From Whitmania pigra (taxonomy: Eukaryota; Annelida; Clitellata; Hirudinida; Haemopidae), in assembly GCA_021613335.1 (NCBI GenBank), contig JAJTWR010000055.1, forward strand, positions 500,001 to 564,000: DNA of 64,000 nt. The letters run 5' to 3'. Below are positions 24,597-37,642 of this stretch, piece after piece (positions within the stretch are counted from its first letter, which is position 1; each line of letters starts with the position of its first letter). The notes beneath the pieces are model-generated. The model was not told the origin of the DNA and did not search any database. It saw only the letters and a list, made by a program, of their open reading frames with translations. Made by a program: the position numbers and the translations under genes.

Positions 24597-27500
24597 ATGG
24601 AAAGGAAATTGCTTCCGATTCTTGTATTATTTATCTTATCAACAGCTGTTGTCGATCAAGCAAAAGGTTAAATGGACTCGAATAATTAAATGATTGTGGG
24701 ATATAAAAGTATTACTTCGATTTTAACTTATTTGTCAGCTAAGGCAAGCAAAAGACTGGCCAGAATTGTCACGATATCCACTCCAGACGGTAAAGTCATT
24801 CAGTCAACACTGAACGAGGTTAACCAGTTTCTTAATAATAATTTTTGGCCAATTTAAATAAAATAATAAATTTAGTACATTTAAAATATTTTGGAAAAAT
24901 TCAGAATTGTTTATAAAAAGGATGGAATATTAAAAAGTAGTAACCCCTTTCCAGTCCGGCTACCACGCGCCAGTCATTGTCGTCAGTGTTTATACAGCGG
25001 ATGACGAACAATTCACACTTGATCTTCGCCTAAACAGGTACAAACTAATTAACGTAAAAATTGTTTAGTCAAATTAGTTGGAATAGTCTTCCTTTAATTA
25101 CATTTATTTTAATTTTAATCGAACAATTGATTTATGCTTGAAACAAAGTTTGTCGTGGTTACAATGTGTCCCAAAGAATTCTTCAAGTTTTTTACTGGGT
25201 ATACATTTTTTTTTTACTATGAAACAGCTATTTATGAATTTAAAAGGCTAGTAATTTACTATTAACAAAAAGGTTTCATGCCATTATTGAGTCAAATTCC
25301 AGAAAATAATAATTTGATCATTTATTTTGGAAGGCTGCTGTTATCAGCAGGATATCAAGAAAAAGTGTGCACCGATCATGGCGATTATTCCTTAATCTTC
25401 AACAAGGTATAATATAAATAACAATTATAGTAATAAGTTACTTATTAAAAATAATTAAATAGTAATTGTCCAATTCATACAATTTTTTAAACTTATCAAT
25501 CAATGCTTGTGTTTAAACATTTTAAAACTGGAAGTCATTAAGCAATGTTAGACTAACTATAAGTAATGTAACTAAGATAGTTTATGGTAATTTTTTTATA
25601 AGGCGACAGATTTTTGCTTCTACATTGGAAACGTCAGAGGAGTTAAAGAATCAATTGCTTCTCTCAGCACATGTGACAAAATCAGGTATTTCAAAATTGT
25701 TTTCTTAAGTTTGTGTTTAAGCTTAGTATACCTTAAAAAGTCCTTATTTTAAAAATATTCAATTAAATCTTTTTTTTAACTTCAAGAGGATTCTTTGTTG
25801 CCGATGGAAATTCCTACTCCATAACTCCAGTTGAAGGTGGCAGTTTCAGTGAAACCATCGTGGAAAAGGAGGAATACACGAATTTCACGTGTGGTAAGCC
25901 AGTTGTTCTTGTGATTGCTAAGATTGCTTTTTTTATATATACTTTAAAGAATGGTTGATTGTAAATAGTAAAACACAAATAAATGCAATGGATCCAAATG
26001 TATTGTGAATAAATTATCATTAACTATCATAATTACATAAGTTAATGTATAGGTTTATTAAAAAATATCGGAGATTTATCTTATTACCTAACCACGACAA
26101 AACAATTATAAATCATTTATTACGATAGAATATTAGATTATTTATTAATCTTTCAAAACATCATTGAATGCAGGCGTCTTGCATTCATTGCAAACAATCG
26201 TACAACGTATAGTGAGTAGATTTTGAACCTAAATTGGCATAAAGTATGGAGTATTTCAACATTGTAGTTACATTTTATTGCTAATATTCAATTACCAATC
26301 CATTAAATTATATTTATTTTATTAGAGCTTAATTTGATAAATTTTAGCCATAAATTTAAATTAACTGCTGTATAAATCTGAGCTTACAGTCTGAGCCGAA
26401 TTATGCACATTTCAGAACAAAAGATCTATCGGTGACAAAGTTGACAGAACAACCAGATTCATTGAGTTGTATGCAGTCAGTGATACAACTCACGTATGTA
26501 CAACATTATTACGTTATTGTACGTTACCATTATTTTTTTTATGGATTCTTAAAATAAACTTTACATAATTATCCTTGAAAATTATTACAATTATTATAAT
26601 ATTAACTTATATTATTTGTATTCTATTATACATACATATTAATACATTTATTATTAATAATGTCAATGTGTTTTTAGTTAAGCCAATTTGCTTCCCCGAA
26701 TGAAGCCACAAAAAGAATTAGAGAAGTTGTCAACGCAGCCAATGCTGTGGGTTTTGTTGTGAAATTACTGGATTACATCAATTACACTTAATTTTACAAC
26801 CAAAATTTTGTTTATTAATAGACTTCGTGATTAAAAAAAATAAAGCTAAATAATATAGCGATTTAAGATAGTTGACTAAAAAAAAACCCATATTGGATTG
26901 GTTCTTCAAAGTAATGAACTCAAATATCTATTATTCTAAATCATCTACTAATACCATCACGGTAACAAATTAACTAAATTAATAATTATGCTATTTTCAT
27001 AAATTCACACTCAGCTCTACAACACCGTAGACATGTACTTGATACTTGTCGGGACAGAGGTTTGGCAAACTCCGAAGATAACAATATATGCAAACGATTA
27101 TTTAAAAACTCTTCAAAACTTTTACGACTACAAGAACAACACACTTAACGCCAATTCACCCAGCCACGACAACGCTTGCCTCTTCCTGTTAGTAATATGT
27201 TAATCAACTTCTGAATATTAATAATTCCTTATGAATATTTATCATCTAGAACTGTAAATGTAAAATTTTAATAGTGCTATTTCATGCGATTTAAAGCATA
27301 AGAACGTTTATAGTTTAGTTATTTATTATTTTTGATTTTAATTTCTATGAAAGTTGGAGAAATTTTTTATTCGATAGAGTCGCGAATTTCCCGAATGGAG
27401 TTATCGGCATTGCACAGATGAATTCTATGTGCAACTCTGTTTTCTCTGGAAGCCTCATATCGGATAATTACGTAATTACAACATTTTAAGACAATATTTA

Positions 27501-28609
27501 TGCATTACAATATTGTATTACATCTAGCAATACTAACTTCATTGGAAATAAATACATAAATTATTCATAGCTTTTAGCAATTTTTTTCAATTCGATTACA
27601 ATAGTCGACTCATTTCGTTTACATTCTTCAATTATTAAATAATAAAAATAAAAATTATTTACAGAAAAAAGGTTCTAGCATTTGGGCCTCTGGATCCTTG
27701 ATAACACACGAAATTGGTCACAATTTGGGACTGGATCACGATGAGGATTTATTAGATTGTCTATGTGCTGATGTCACAGGAAAATGCATAATGTCCTTGT
27801 CGCTCAAGTAATATTTTAAAAGTTATTAATTGAATTGAATTTCAATATTTTTTATTGAATTTAAATGTTTATTACATCGTTATAATAATATATAATAATT
27901 TTATTAATAATGTAATTATAATTATAATAATTAATTATGAAACACTTTGGAGAAAATCGCAAAGACAAAGTTTGTGCTCCTAAAAGGCAGGGGATGTAAA
28001 GAAACATCCCATTGCTGCCTAGTCTGATTAAGTGAATCATCAATAATGGTAACAAATTTAAAAATAGCGGGATCAAGACAAACTGTAAAGCATCTGGCAA
28101 ATCGTGAGACAAGTAAAGGGCTTATCCAATCAGAATTTGAAAGTCAAATAACAAAATAAAACTTCAAGATATTTCAGAAACTCAAAGCACTTTAATGGAA
28201 AAATTCAAATCAGATATAATGAAGATGGATTAACATCAACAAAACTTTAGATCGCGGAAATTAGTTTCAATTTTATTCCTTAGTTCCGCGAGACCTTCCT
28301 CGACATTCTCCAGTTGTTCCAAGAAAGACCTCGTCGACAAACGCAGCATCGGTTTGGACTTGTGCCTGTTCAACGTTCCTAACCTTATGAGCACCAATGA
28401 TGGAGGATTTCCCATCTGTGGCAATGGAGTCATTGAGCAGGGGGAGGACTGTGATTGTGGGGGACTGCCGAGTGATGTGAGATTTTGCGATCGGTTTTAC
28501 TGATATTTTATTTCAAGTAATAATAATAATAATAAGAATAATAATAATAATAATAATATAATAATAATAATAATAATAAAAGAATAATAGAATAATATAA
28601 TAATAATAA

Positions 28610-28698
<89 letters not shown>

Positions 28699-28727
28699 TA
28701 ATCATAATAATAATAATAATAATAATA

Positions 28728-28785
<58 letters not shown>

Positions 28786-28792
28786 CATAATA

Positions 28793-28829
<37 letters not shown>

Positions 28830-31267
28830 CAATAATACTAATAATAATAATAATAATACATAATAATAATAATCATAATAATACTACATAATCATAATAA
28901 TAATAATCATAATAATAATAATAATATAATAATTAATAATAATACCTCATATAATAATAAGCATCCTACTAATAATAATAATAATCATACCTACCTAATC
29001 CTCCTAATCAATACTCCTAATAGATCCTAATAATCCTCATAATAACTAATAAAATACTCCTCATCATAAGCCTCCTAATCTCCTAATACTCCTAATCCGA
29101 TCCTACCTCCTCCTCTACATCTCCTACTCCTCATCCTAATCCCTCCTCCGCATCCTCCACCTTACCCCGCTCTGTAACAACGCCTGTTGTGGAGCTTGTA
29201 AGTTGCTCCGTCCTGCAACTTGTGCCATGGGAATGTGCTGTGAAGTCCAAAAGTGCAAGTCAGTTAGAATCGGTTTGATGTTTCTTAAATGATTTATTTT
29301 TAAATTCAAAATAATTACCCTTAACATATTATTAATCTATGGCAACAAAATTATGAATAATATGAAATTGACAATTAACAACAGCAGTAAACTTCACAAA
29401 AGTTCAGTAAACTCTCATTCGATTCACATTTTCATTTAATTTCTTCAGATCAAAATGCCAAACACCATTTGCAGAGCATCAGAAAACCCTTGTGACCTAC
29501 CTGAACTTTGTGACGGAATTTCGGCCTTCTGCCCAACCGACATTTACAAACATGACGGCACCTTGTGCATTGCAGCCGGAGTTAGTACATTCGGATTGAT
29601 TTTAAAAATTATTTGCATTAATTAATATTATGATAATATATATATTATATTATTAAATTATTATTATAAGTATTACATTATGTTATTTTGGAATGCAAGT
29701 TGACCGAATGGATAGCGTTCCTATGGCGATAATAACAGTCGTTATGTGTCGTGTTCGCATCCCAGAATGTATTACCATGATCGAGTAAAAAAGTGGCTTC
29801 ACATAATGGAAACATAAGGCGCTCAAAAAATCGGATAAATAAAAACAATTATCACCTTATAAATTATTTCATATTTGAAAATGGTAGATGTTTTTATCAA
29901 CTAAATATACTTTTCTACGTTTCTTGTGAAAACAAAATATTTATATCTAAAATCTAAAACTTCATTAATTTGCTTCAATGACTAACACAATATAATCAAA
30001 ATTAAATAAAAACAATTGAAAAACCTATAATATTACTGTTACCTTAAATTAATGGTACTAATATATTATGTTTCAGAAACCAGCGTACTGCTCCAAGGGC
30101 AAATGCGAGAACCATGAATCTCAGTGTCAGAAGATCTGGCTGTCAAATGTCACTGCATCACCAGATTATTGCACAAACTTCAATGTTTTGGGAAATGTAG
30201 ACGGAAGCTGCAAAATTATTCTAGACCCCGTCACATTATATCTTCCATGCGACACAAAGTTGTTTTTTATTGGTTTTAAAACTAATTACCTTACGATACA
30301 TTGTGCCATCAGCGAAATTAATCTCTTAAATAAATTACATTGGCTAAACATATCTTTATAGATTCAGAGTATCTAAATGTTTTGAATTATTTTACAGCGA
30401 CATTAAATGTGGGCAGTTGAATTGTGAAACCAGTTCCAAAAAAACGAAGTTGAAGAGCATACAAATCGGATATCTCAACAAAAGCATTCCAATGTGTGCC
30501 TCTGCTTTCTTCGACTTTGGAAAGCAAATCCTGACTCCAGGCTTCCCTCCTAATGGAGCTGTCTGTGGAAACTCAAAGGTTATTTGAAGAATTTTCGCGT
30601 AATTTAGAATATGTTTTAAATCCGATAATGCTTAGAACTTACCTCTAATTCTAAAGATTAATTAGCTAATTTCAGACTGAAGGAAATAATATGAATTTAA
30701 ATGTCCTAAATTACTTGCAGATGTGTGTGGACCAAAAGTGTGTCAATGTAGCGAGTGTATTATCTACAAATCCTTGTCCATCATCATGTTCGGTAAGTAT
30801 AAATCATATTTGATTTAATTTTTAATTGCGCTATTTTGTTTCTTAATTTTGTTCAGTATTTAAGTACACACAATACACAAATAAATGGTTGGATCGTAAC
30901 GTGGATTACATTGCATTAATTTTAGGCAATTTGGATTAAAATTAATTTCAATCGACGTCTTTTCTACATCCAGGTTTGCGACAACACCGGCCAATGCCGC
31001 TGTGAAAATGGTCGCTCGTATCCTAACTGCAACGGAGAGACTATCACAGAGGTTAATCCGATAACAATAACAACAACAGCAACAACAATGACAACACCAG
31101 TATGGATGACTTCAACAACAGCAACAATGACAACACCAGTATCGAGGGCTTCAACAACATCAACAGCACCATCCCTCAACAATTTATCCAACCATGTCCT
31201 CTTTCCAAATTGTATCACATTTTTCTTGATCTTGTTCAATGTCTTTGGAGCCTTTATTGGATCTTAG
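24597..31267 (+). CDS. ADAM-type zinc metalloprotease-disintegrin, copy A (19 exons, exon 14 disturbed)
   Basis: Exons: 24597-24666, 24739-24818, 24955-25037, 25334-25406, 25603-25685, 25787-25893, 26174-26211, 26416-26493, 26678-26746, 27015-27187, 27378-27471, 27665-27807, 28284-28476, about 29170-29258, 29449-29580, 30077-30258, 30398-30578, 30721-30792, 30974-31267. About 745 aa expected. A signal peptide is followed by a prodomain with the cysteine switch TCGV at the exon 6/7 join, a dibasic NKR site, a protease domain from RFIELYA with HEIGHNLGLDHDE and the Met-turn CIM, then disintegrin (CGNGVIEQGEDCDCG), Cys-rich, EGF-like and Thr-rich stalk, ending in a hydrophobic tail right before the stop. 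By family, a secretory-pathway M12B peptidase acting at the cell surface. Exon 14 lacks an acceptor AG, misses one codon and one further base, and so shifts frame. The neighbouring sequence looks like noisy base calling, so the gene may really be intact. Confidence 0.88.
28517..29169 (+). repeat. (TAA)n microsatellite in ADAM-A intron 13, decaying into A-to-C changed units
   Basis: A (TAA)n array of about 430 bases runs from 28,517. From about 28,950 its units become CCT, ACT and CAT, meaning AAT with A replaced by C, increasingly so toward exon 14. The equivalent intron in copies B and C has a clean, short TAA array and a normal acceptor TTAAAAG. The pattern suggests poor base calls after a long repeat. 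Confidence 0.85.
29686..29848 (+). mobile_element. tRNA-derived SINE copy in ADAM-A intron 15
   Basis: Diverged copy of the SINE best seen at 12,253. It keeps AATGGATAGCGTTCCT (A-box side), CAGTCGTTATGTGTCGTGTTCG (B-box side, GTGTTCGCATCCC) and a GGCGCT tail block near 29,818. The 5' part matches the GGCGTGCAGGTTGGCTGG start only loosely. Confidence 0.6.
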
Positions 31268-31830
31268 TAGATTTGTGTTTGGGAAATAGTTTTTTTGTAA
31301 CATTCTTATATTTCGTATCGCCTTAAAAAAGTTAACAATTTGAATCATCAATGATAACCATATTGTATTACCATATATTATACCATGCATCAAAATGGCA
31401 CGGTCAAATTCCTCACTGAGAACAAGAATGACAATTAACTGTTAGGTATTTGTATTATTCAAGAAATAATAATAATAACATATTTAAGGGAATAAGCAGG
31501 TTTGAGAATTTTTTGTATATAGTCAGGTTATAAGATGCTGTAATTTTATTAACACATTCGTGTCATATAGCAGTGTTACTAATGAAAATATATATTGGCA
31601 AATGATTATCCGACAGAAAATGATTCATAATCAGATATCATGTTAGACATTGGTGTTAATTAATATTTTAATAGTTTAATAATCAAATTGATAATCGTAT
31701 GTTTTGTGTTTTTGTGCTTTTCGACGCCGGTCGAGGCTTTTGTTTTTGCAATTGTGTTAGTGGTTCAACTGGGCCCTTCAATTGTGTTTAATAAATAAAA
31801 TAAAAATATGGAAAAATTATGAACTGATTT
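31268..31830 (+). other. 3' UTR of ADAM copy A with poly(A) signal
   Basis: About 530 bases after the stop are conserved in all three copies, including a block reading TTTTCGACGCCGGTCG and a terminal AATAAATAAAATAAAA (first AATAAA at 31790-31795). Conservation up to that point and loss after it suggest the transcript end. Confidence 0.55.
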
Positions 31831-32172
31831 TCTAGAATCGCTAAACATGTGTTTTCCTTGTTAACACAAACTTTGGTCTTTGGCATTGATAAAAAGTTAT
31901 CACTGATTAAATAATTGCTTTTTAATGTTTGTTTTGATATTTAAAATAAATTTCAAAAGTAAAAATATTGTATTTTTCTCAACTAAATATGCTTTTTACG
32001 TTTGTCGTGAATTCAAAAATGATTTCTAAAACTTGGAACTTTATGAATTTGCATGAACGACTAGCAAATTACAGTAAATATTAAATAAAAGCAAACATAA
32101 AACTTTTTGTATTATATTAACAGTCACCTTAGACTAATGTATTTTTTAATATCATTTTCATTATACCTTATA

Positions 32173-32270
32173 AACCAGCCTACTGCTCCAAGGGAAAATG
32201 TCAGAGCAACGAGAGTCATGAGTGTCAGAAAATCAGGCCTCTGCATCACCTGGCTATTGTTACACATAAT
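32173..32270 (+). pseudogene. decayed ADAM exon 16 fragment
   Basis: ACCAGCCTACTGCTCCAAGG and the following bases match the start of exon 16 of the flanking genes (Cys-rich domain). The match then loses about 18 bases and the frame. The sequence is a relic lying 3' of copy A, followed by a SINE and then out-of-order relics of exons 9 and 10. Confidence 0.75.
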
Positions 32271-32324
32271 TAAAAAAAAAAATTAATATCTTCAAATATT
32301 AAGAAGTTAACAAGTTGTGAAGAC

Positions 32325-32505
32325 GGTATGAAAGTGGGCTCAGAGACTAGCGTGCCTGCGACCACGGTTAAAAGTAACAATCGCTATGTGTCGTGTTCGC
32401 GAACCAGCTTTCACCGCTACAAAGCATCTCCGTGGATGCGACGCCATACAAATGGTTGAGCGCCTCTGATGCTTATGTTTATGGTGCTTATGGCACAAAT
32501 AAACA
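32325..32505 (+). mobile_element. tRNA-derived SINE copy between ADAM A and B
   Basis: GGGCTCAGAGACTAGCGTGCC resembles a Pol III A box region. GTCGTGTTCGCGAACC is a damaged B box. The tail has GACGCCATACAAATGG and a second GGTGCTTATGGCACAAAT block. It matches the layout of the copies at 12,253 and 53,431. Confidence 0.6.
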
Positions 32506-32941
32506 TATCACATCATCAAAACAAACCTTGGTGCTCCTGTCGTGGTTATTGTCTTGGTGATCCGTCAAAAGAGCTGGCGTGAAAACATCCCAAAATTTGT
32601 TTAAAAATTTATGAGTCCAAATTATTTTTGTGGAAGCTTTTGATAAGGTTTTAAAAGTAATATAACTAATAATAGTGCCATTCGAGAGATAATCATGTTT
32701 ATTGAATAGATCAGTGTCTTGTAACACCGCATAAACCGTGTAAGTCCTATTGTGCGTACTTATCGAATAAGGGAAAGTTTCGTTTTTTATTAGCCACTGA
32801 ATTAATTGAGAGGTTCAAAAACGCGTCTTACTGAAAAGTTAAGCTGCATTACATAACAATGTGTATAAATACTGTCAATCAAAATAAAAAAACAAGTTAG
32901 TTTTCCAATAATTTTGTTATTATTATTGTTGTTACTATTTA

Positions 32942-33390
32942 GTTCGCACAGTTCCTCAAGCCACACAATTAAGGAACTTATCAATTCAGCCAATGATGTA
33001 AGATTTATTTATGAAATTTCAGAATTGTCAACGCGATAACAAATATATAAATAAAAATTATTTAAACTTAATTTGAATGCAAACTAAAAATCAATAATTA
33101 TTGTGAATAAATACAGAGTAAATTAATGTCGCGATTTCAGACAGTTCACAAAAAAAACGTGGTTTGGGTTGGTTGCTCAAATTAATGGACACAAACCATA
33201 GTTAACTATCATCAATTAAGATTACTATCGAATACAGATTGCAGTCATCAAAGTAACAAATCAATTAATGTAATAATTATTTTGATAATTTCATACTCAG
33301 TTGTATAACACCGTGGACATGTACTTGATACTTGTCGGGCCAGGGGTTTTGGCAGACTCTGAAGATAGTAATAGATGCAAACAATGCCAG
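32942..33390 (+). pseudogene. decayed ADAM exon 9 and exon 10 fragments
   Basis: 32,942-32,999 resembles exon 9 (TCCTCAAGCCACACAATTAAGG...), with bases missing. 33,301-33,390 closely matches the first half of exon 10 (TATAACACCGTGGACATGTACTTG), but it breaks off after about 90 bases and contains frame-changing differences. With the exon 16 fragment upstream, these are remains of another gene copy in rearranged order. Confidence 0.75.
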
Positions 33391-34290
33391 CGAAAATTTA
33401 AGTTTTTTTTTATTTAGTCAGATTATAGTATGTTGTAATTTTTCAAATACATTATTTATGTATAATATTTGTATGCAAGATATAAATCGGGGAGCCTAAT
33501 AAGCTTTTGATAGGATTTTAAAATTTTATTTATTGAAATACATATAATTGTATAATGAGAATTAACTTTAAAGAAAATTTAAGCTATTGTAACTTAATTT
33601 GGGCTTGTAACTACTCAACTTGCTTAAAACCGTTACTTAATCTTCAGTAAAAGTTGCTCGTGTTGCTCTTTATTTGCCATATAACTGTCATACCGATCAT
33701 GCATTTGTAAATTTAAACATACTTAAATTTCATCAAATAAACAATTTTCATTTGGCCAATCTCATGCAAACCAGATCACCACACGCTACCTCGTCTTTTC
33801 GATGGTTTGTTTTCAAAAATATCCTCTTTATATGCATATTCTGTTCGATCGCCAAACAATTATAGATCAGCTTTTGCTAAATCTGTCACTGGTTCTCGTA
33901 GTATGGTTTGCATAGGACCAAAGATTTACTCTACCGTTCCACGTAATACCACCAACCATTCAAACATTTACGCTTTTAAGAAGGCATTAAAACACTTTAT
34001 TATTAACTCTAAATAATCATGTACATTACTCGATATTACTTAGTATTTTTTACATTATTGGGACATTGAAACGAAACATTATTCGTCAATGGCAACAGGA
34101 CATCTGTTATTTACCTTATGTCGTTCATTTTTTTCCTTTCCAACTTGTACAGGTTTTGTGTTTCAATAATAAAAGAAGGAAACAAAATTACAGCATAAGG
34201 GAGGTTTTGCTTTTTAAAAGCAATTGAATTCATTGTGAAAGCCTGTGGCTTAGCAGCGCAACTAAAATTATGCTGTATTATAGCAACGGA
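33391..34290. other. upstream region of ADAM copy B
   Basis: 33,540-33,590 and 34,150-34,280 match the upstream region of copy C. 33,674-33,865 and 33,807-34,016 are open frames; the latter (LNYRSAFAKSVTGSRSM..., ending HFIINSK) resembles the C-terminal end of a LINE polyprotein. Its 5' part is missing. Confidence 0.4.
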
Positions 34291-34297
34291 TATAAAT
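34291..34297 (+). promoter_or_regulatory. TATA box of ADAM copy B
   Basis: TATAAAT, 56 bases before the ATG at 34,347. The flanking sequence ATCGTGACAATCGAAATTAA is shared with copy C. Confidence 0.6.
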
Positions 34298-36236
34298 CGT
34301 GACAATCGAAATTAAAACAACTCAATGGAACATTTTCTGAGCGACTATGGGCAAGATTTTGATTCTTGTATTATTCGTTTCATCAACAGTTATAGTCCGT
34401 CAAACAAAAGGTTAAATGAAATTGAGAAATCAACTGAGTGAGAAAGGAAAAGTATTACTTTGATTTAACCTTATTTGTCAGCTTTGGCAACCAAAAGACC
34501 GGCCAAAATTGCCACTATTTATACTCCTGACGGTGAAGTAATTGAGTCGACACTGAAAGAGGTGAACATACTAAACATAAGCAAAATAAAAATATAATAA
34601 TTAACGGTTGGAGAATTTGTAAACAAAATATTGTAACCCCTATCCAGTCCGGCTACCATGTGCCAGTCATCGTGGTCAATATTTCTACAGAGGATGACAA
34701 ACAATTTACACTTGATCTTCGTCTAAACAGGTATCGATTAATTAGCTTAAAACACTGTTTAATCAACTAAAGCATAAATTTCCTAATAATTTCATCTTTC
34801 TTTTGAATCAACATTAATAACACTTACATACGCAAATTTTTCGATTATGTTGTTTTAATAATGTAATTTATTCCTGTTCGAGACTAAATTTTTAAAATAA
34901 GTCTTCAGGATAGTTTACAGTTTACTGGAAAAAGTAAAGCTATTTTTTCTATTTTGGAGACAAAAATTAACTTAACAAACAAAAACGTTTCCTGCCTTTG
35001 TTGAGTCAAACTCCAGAAAATAATAATTTAATCATTTATTTTGGTAGGGTGCTATTATTAGCAGGATATCAAGAAAAAGTGTGCACCGATCATGGCGATT
35101 ATTACCTAACTTTCAACAAGGTCGATAATATTATTATTAATTAGTCGAATCATAAATTATTTATAATATAATGATAATAATAATAATGCCATAACAAATT
35201 TTTCGAAGCGTTCAATAAGAGCCAAAGAAGGAACGCTTTCAAAATGCACTTAGAATAATGTTGCTAAATATCGCTTATCGTAACGTTCTTATTTTCAGAC
35301 AACAGATTTTTGCTTCTACATTGGAAACGTCAGAGGATTTAAAGAATCGACTGCTTCTCTAAGTACATGTGACAAAATCAGGTATTTCAAAAATGTTTTT
35401 CTTAGGTTCATGTTTGAGCTTAGTATACCTTAAATAGTCCATATTTAAAAAAAAATCAATTAAATTTCTTTTTAACTTTAAGAGGATTCTTTGTTGCCGA
35501 TGGAAATTCCTATTCCATAACTCTAGCTGAAGGAAGCAGCTACAGTGAAGCTATCTTGGAAAAGGAGGAAGACACGAATTTTACGTGTGGTAAGCCAGTT
35601 GTTCTTGTCGTTGTTAGGATTTATATATTTATATTTATACTTTAAAGAATGGTTGATTTAACAAAAAATTCTTTCAAAACATCATTGAATGCAGGCGTCT
35701 TGCATTCATTGCCAGCAATCGTACAACGAATAGTGAGTAGATTTTGAACCTAAATTGGCAAAAAATATGGTATATTTCAACATTGATGTTACATTTTATT
35801 AGTATTATTTAATTATCGTTCAATTAAATTATATTTTAGAAAAGTTTCTAATTGAACTTAAACTGATAAATTTTAATCATAAATTTAAATTAACTGTTGC
35901 TTAAATCTGAGCTTACAGTCTGAGCCGAATTATGCACATTTCAGAACAAAAGATCTATCGGTGACAAAGTTGACAGAACAAGCAGATTCATTGAGTTGTA
36001 TGCAGTCAGTGATACAACTCACGTATGTACAACATTATTATTAACAGAGACATTATCATTATTTTTTATAATTTAGCTAGTGGATACTTAAGATAAACTT
36101 TACATAATTATCCTTGAATGTGTTTAGTAAAGAAACAATCTTATATTTTGAAAAAGGGTAAATTATTTTATATTATTTATAATTTTGTAAGTTTAATTTA
36201 AGCATTTTTGCATGGTAATAAAAGTTAGGGTTAAGC

Positions 36237-36593
<357 letters not shown>

Positions 36594-37642
36594 TTATTGA
36601 CATGCAAGTTAATTTCTTAGAGATGTTTATGAACTCTCTCATATAAATACATAACAGTTTGTATAAAAGCATTTTCATGACCTAAATGAGCAAAAACCTT
36701 GATATTCCATAATCGAAATGATTCCTGATAAATGATTAATGATAACTTGTTATGCTCAAATAAATGTCTTGGTAAATTTATTGTTATTAATATATAATAA
36801 TAATTATCATTATTATAATATTAAACTATTTTATTTATATTCTATTATGTATACATGTTAATAATACAAAATTAATTCAAAAAATACTAAATTTATTTTG
36901 ATTAATGTCAATGTATTTTTAGCTTAGCCAATTTGCTTCCCCGAATGAAGCCACACAAAGAATTAAAGATGTTGTCAACGCAGCCAATGCTGTGGGTTTT
37001 GTTGTGAAGTTTACATCAAAAACTTTATCTAGTAATATACTTCGTGAATAAAAAAAATAAAGTTAAATAATATAGCGATTTAAGATGGTTGACTAAAAAA
37101 AAAACCCATTTTGAATTTGTTCGCGTGTTTCGTTTCATTTGCGTTAGGAGAATGTATTTATGAAATGTTTATTAACATAAATTTAAATTAGGATCGCATG
37201 CTCTGATTCTATAAATATGGCGACCTTATGTTAATGAAAATATAATAATATTTATTATTATTAGTCATTATTATAAGTCGTTGTAATGCCCCGCCAAGTT
37301 AATCCTCTTAGCCATCATCAATTACATTAAATACGAAGTATCGTTATTACTATTTTGAAATACTCAAATAATAATTTTATATTTATTCCTTAGTTTCGCG
37401 AGACCTTCCTCGACATTCTCCAGTTGTTCCAAGAAAGACCTCGTCGACAAACGCAGCATCGGTTTGGACTTGTGCCTGTTCAACGTTCCTAACCTTATGA
37501 GCACCAATGATGGGGGATCTCCCATCTGTGGCAATGGAGTCATTGAGCAGGGGGAGGACTGTGATTGTGGGGGACTGCCGAGTGATGTGAGATTTTGCGA
37601 TCGGTTGACGATGATATTGGTGATGACTGATGATGATATTGA

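Noticed and set aside
35483..35600. Copy B as a normal active protease
   Set aside because: The prodomain and cysteine switch are intact, but no HExxH exon exists between exon 9 and exon 13.
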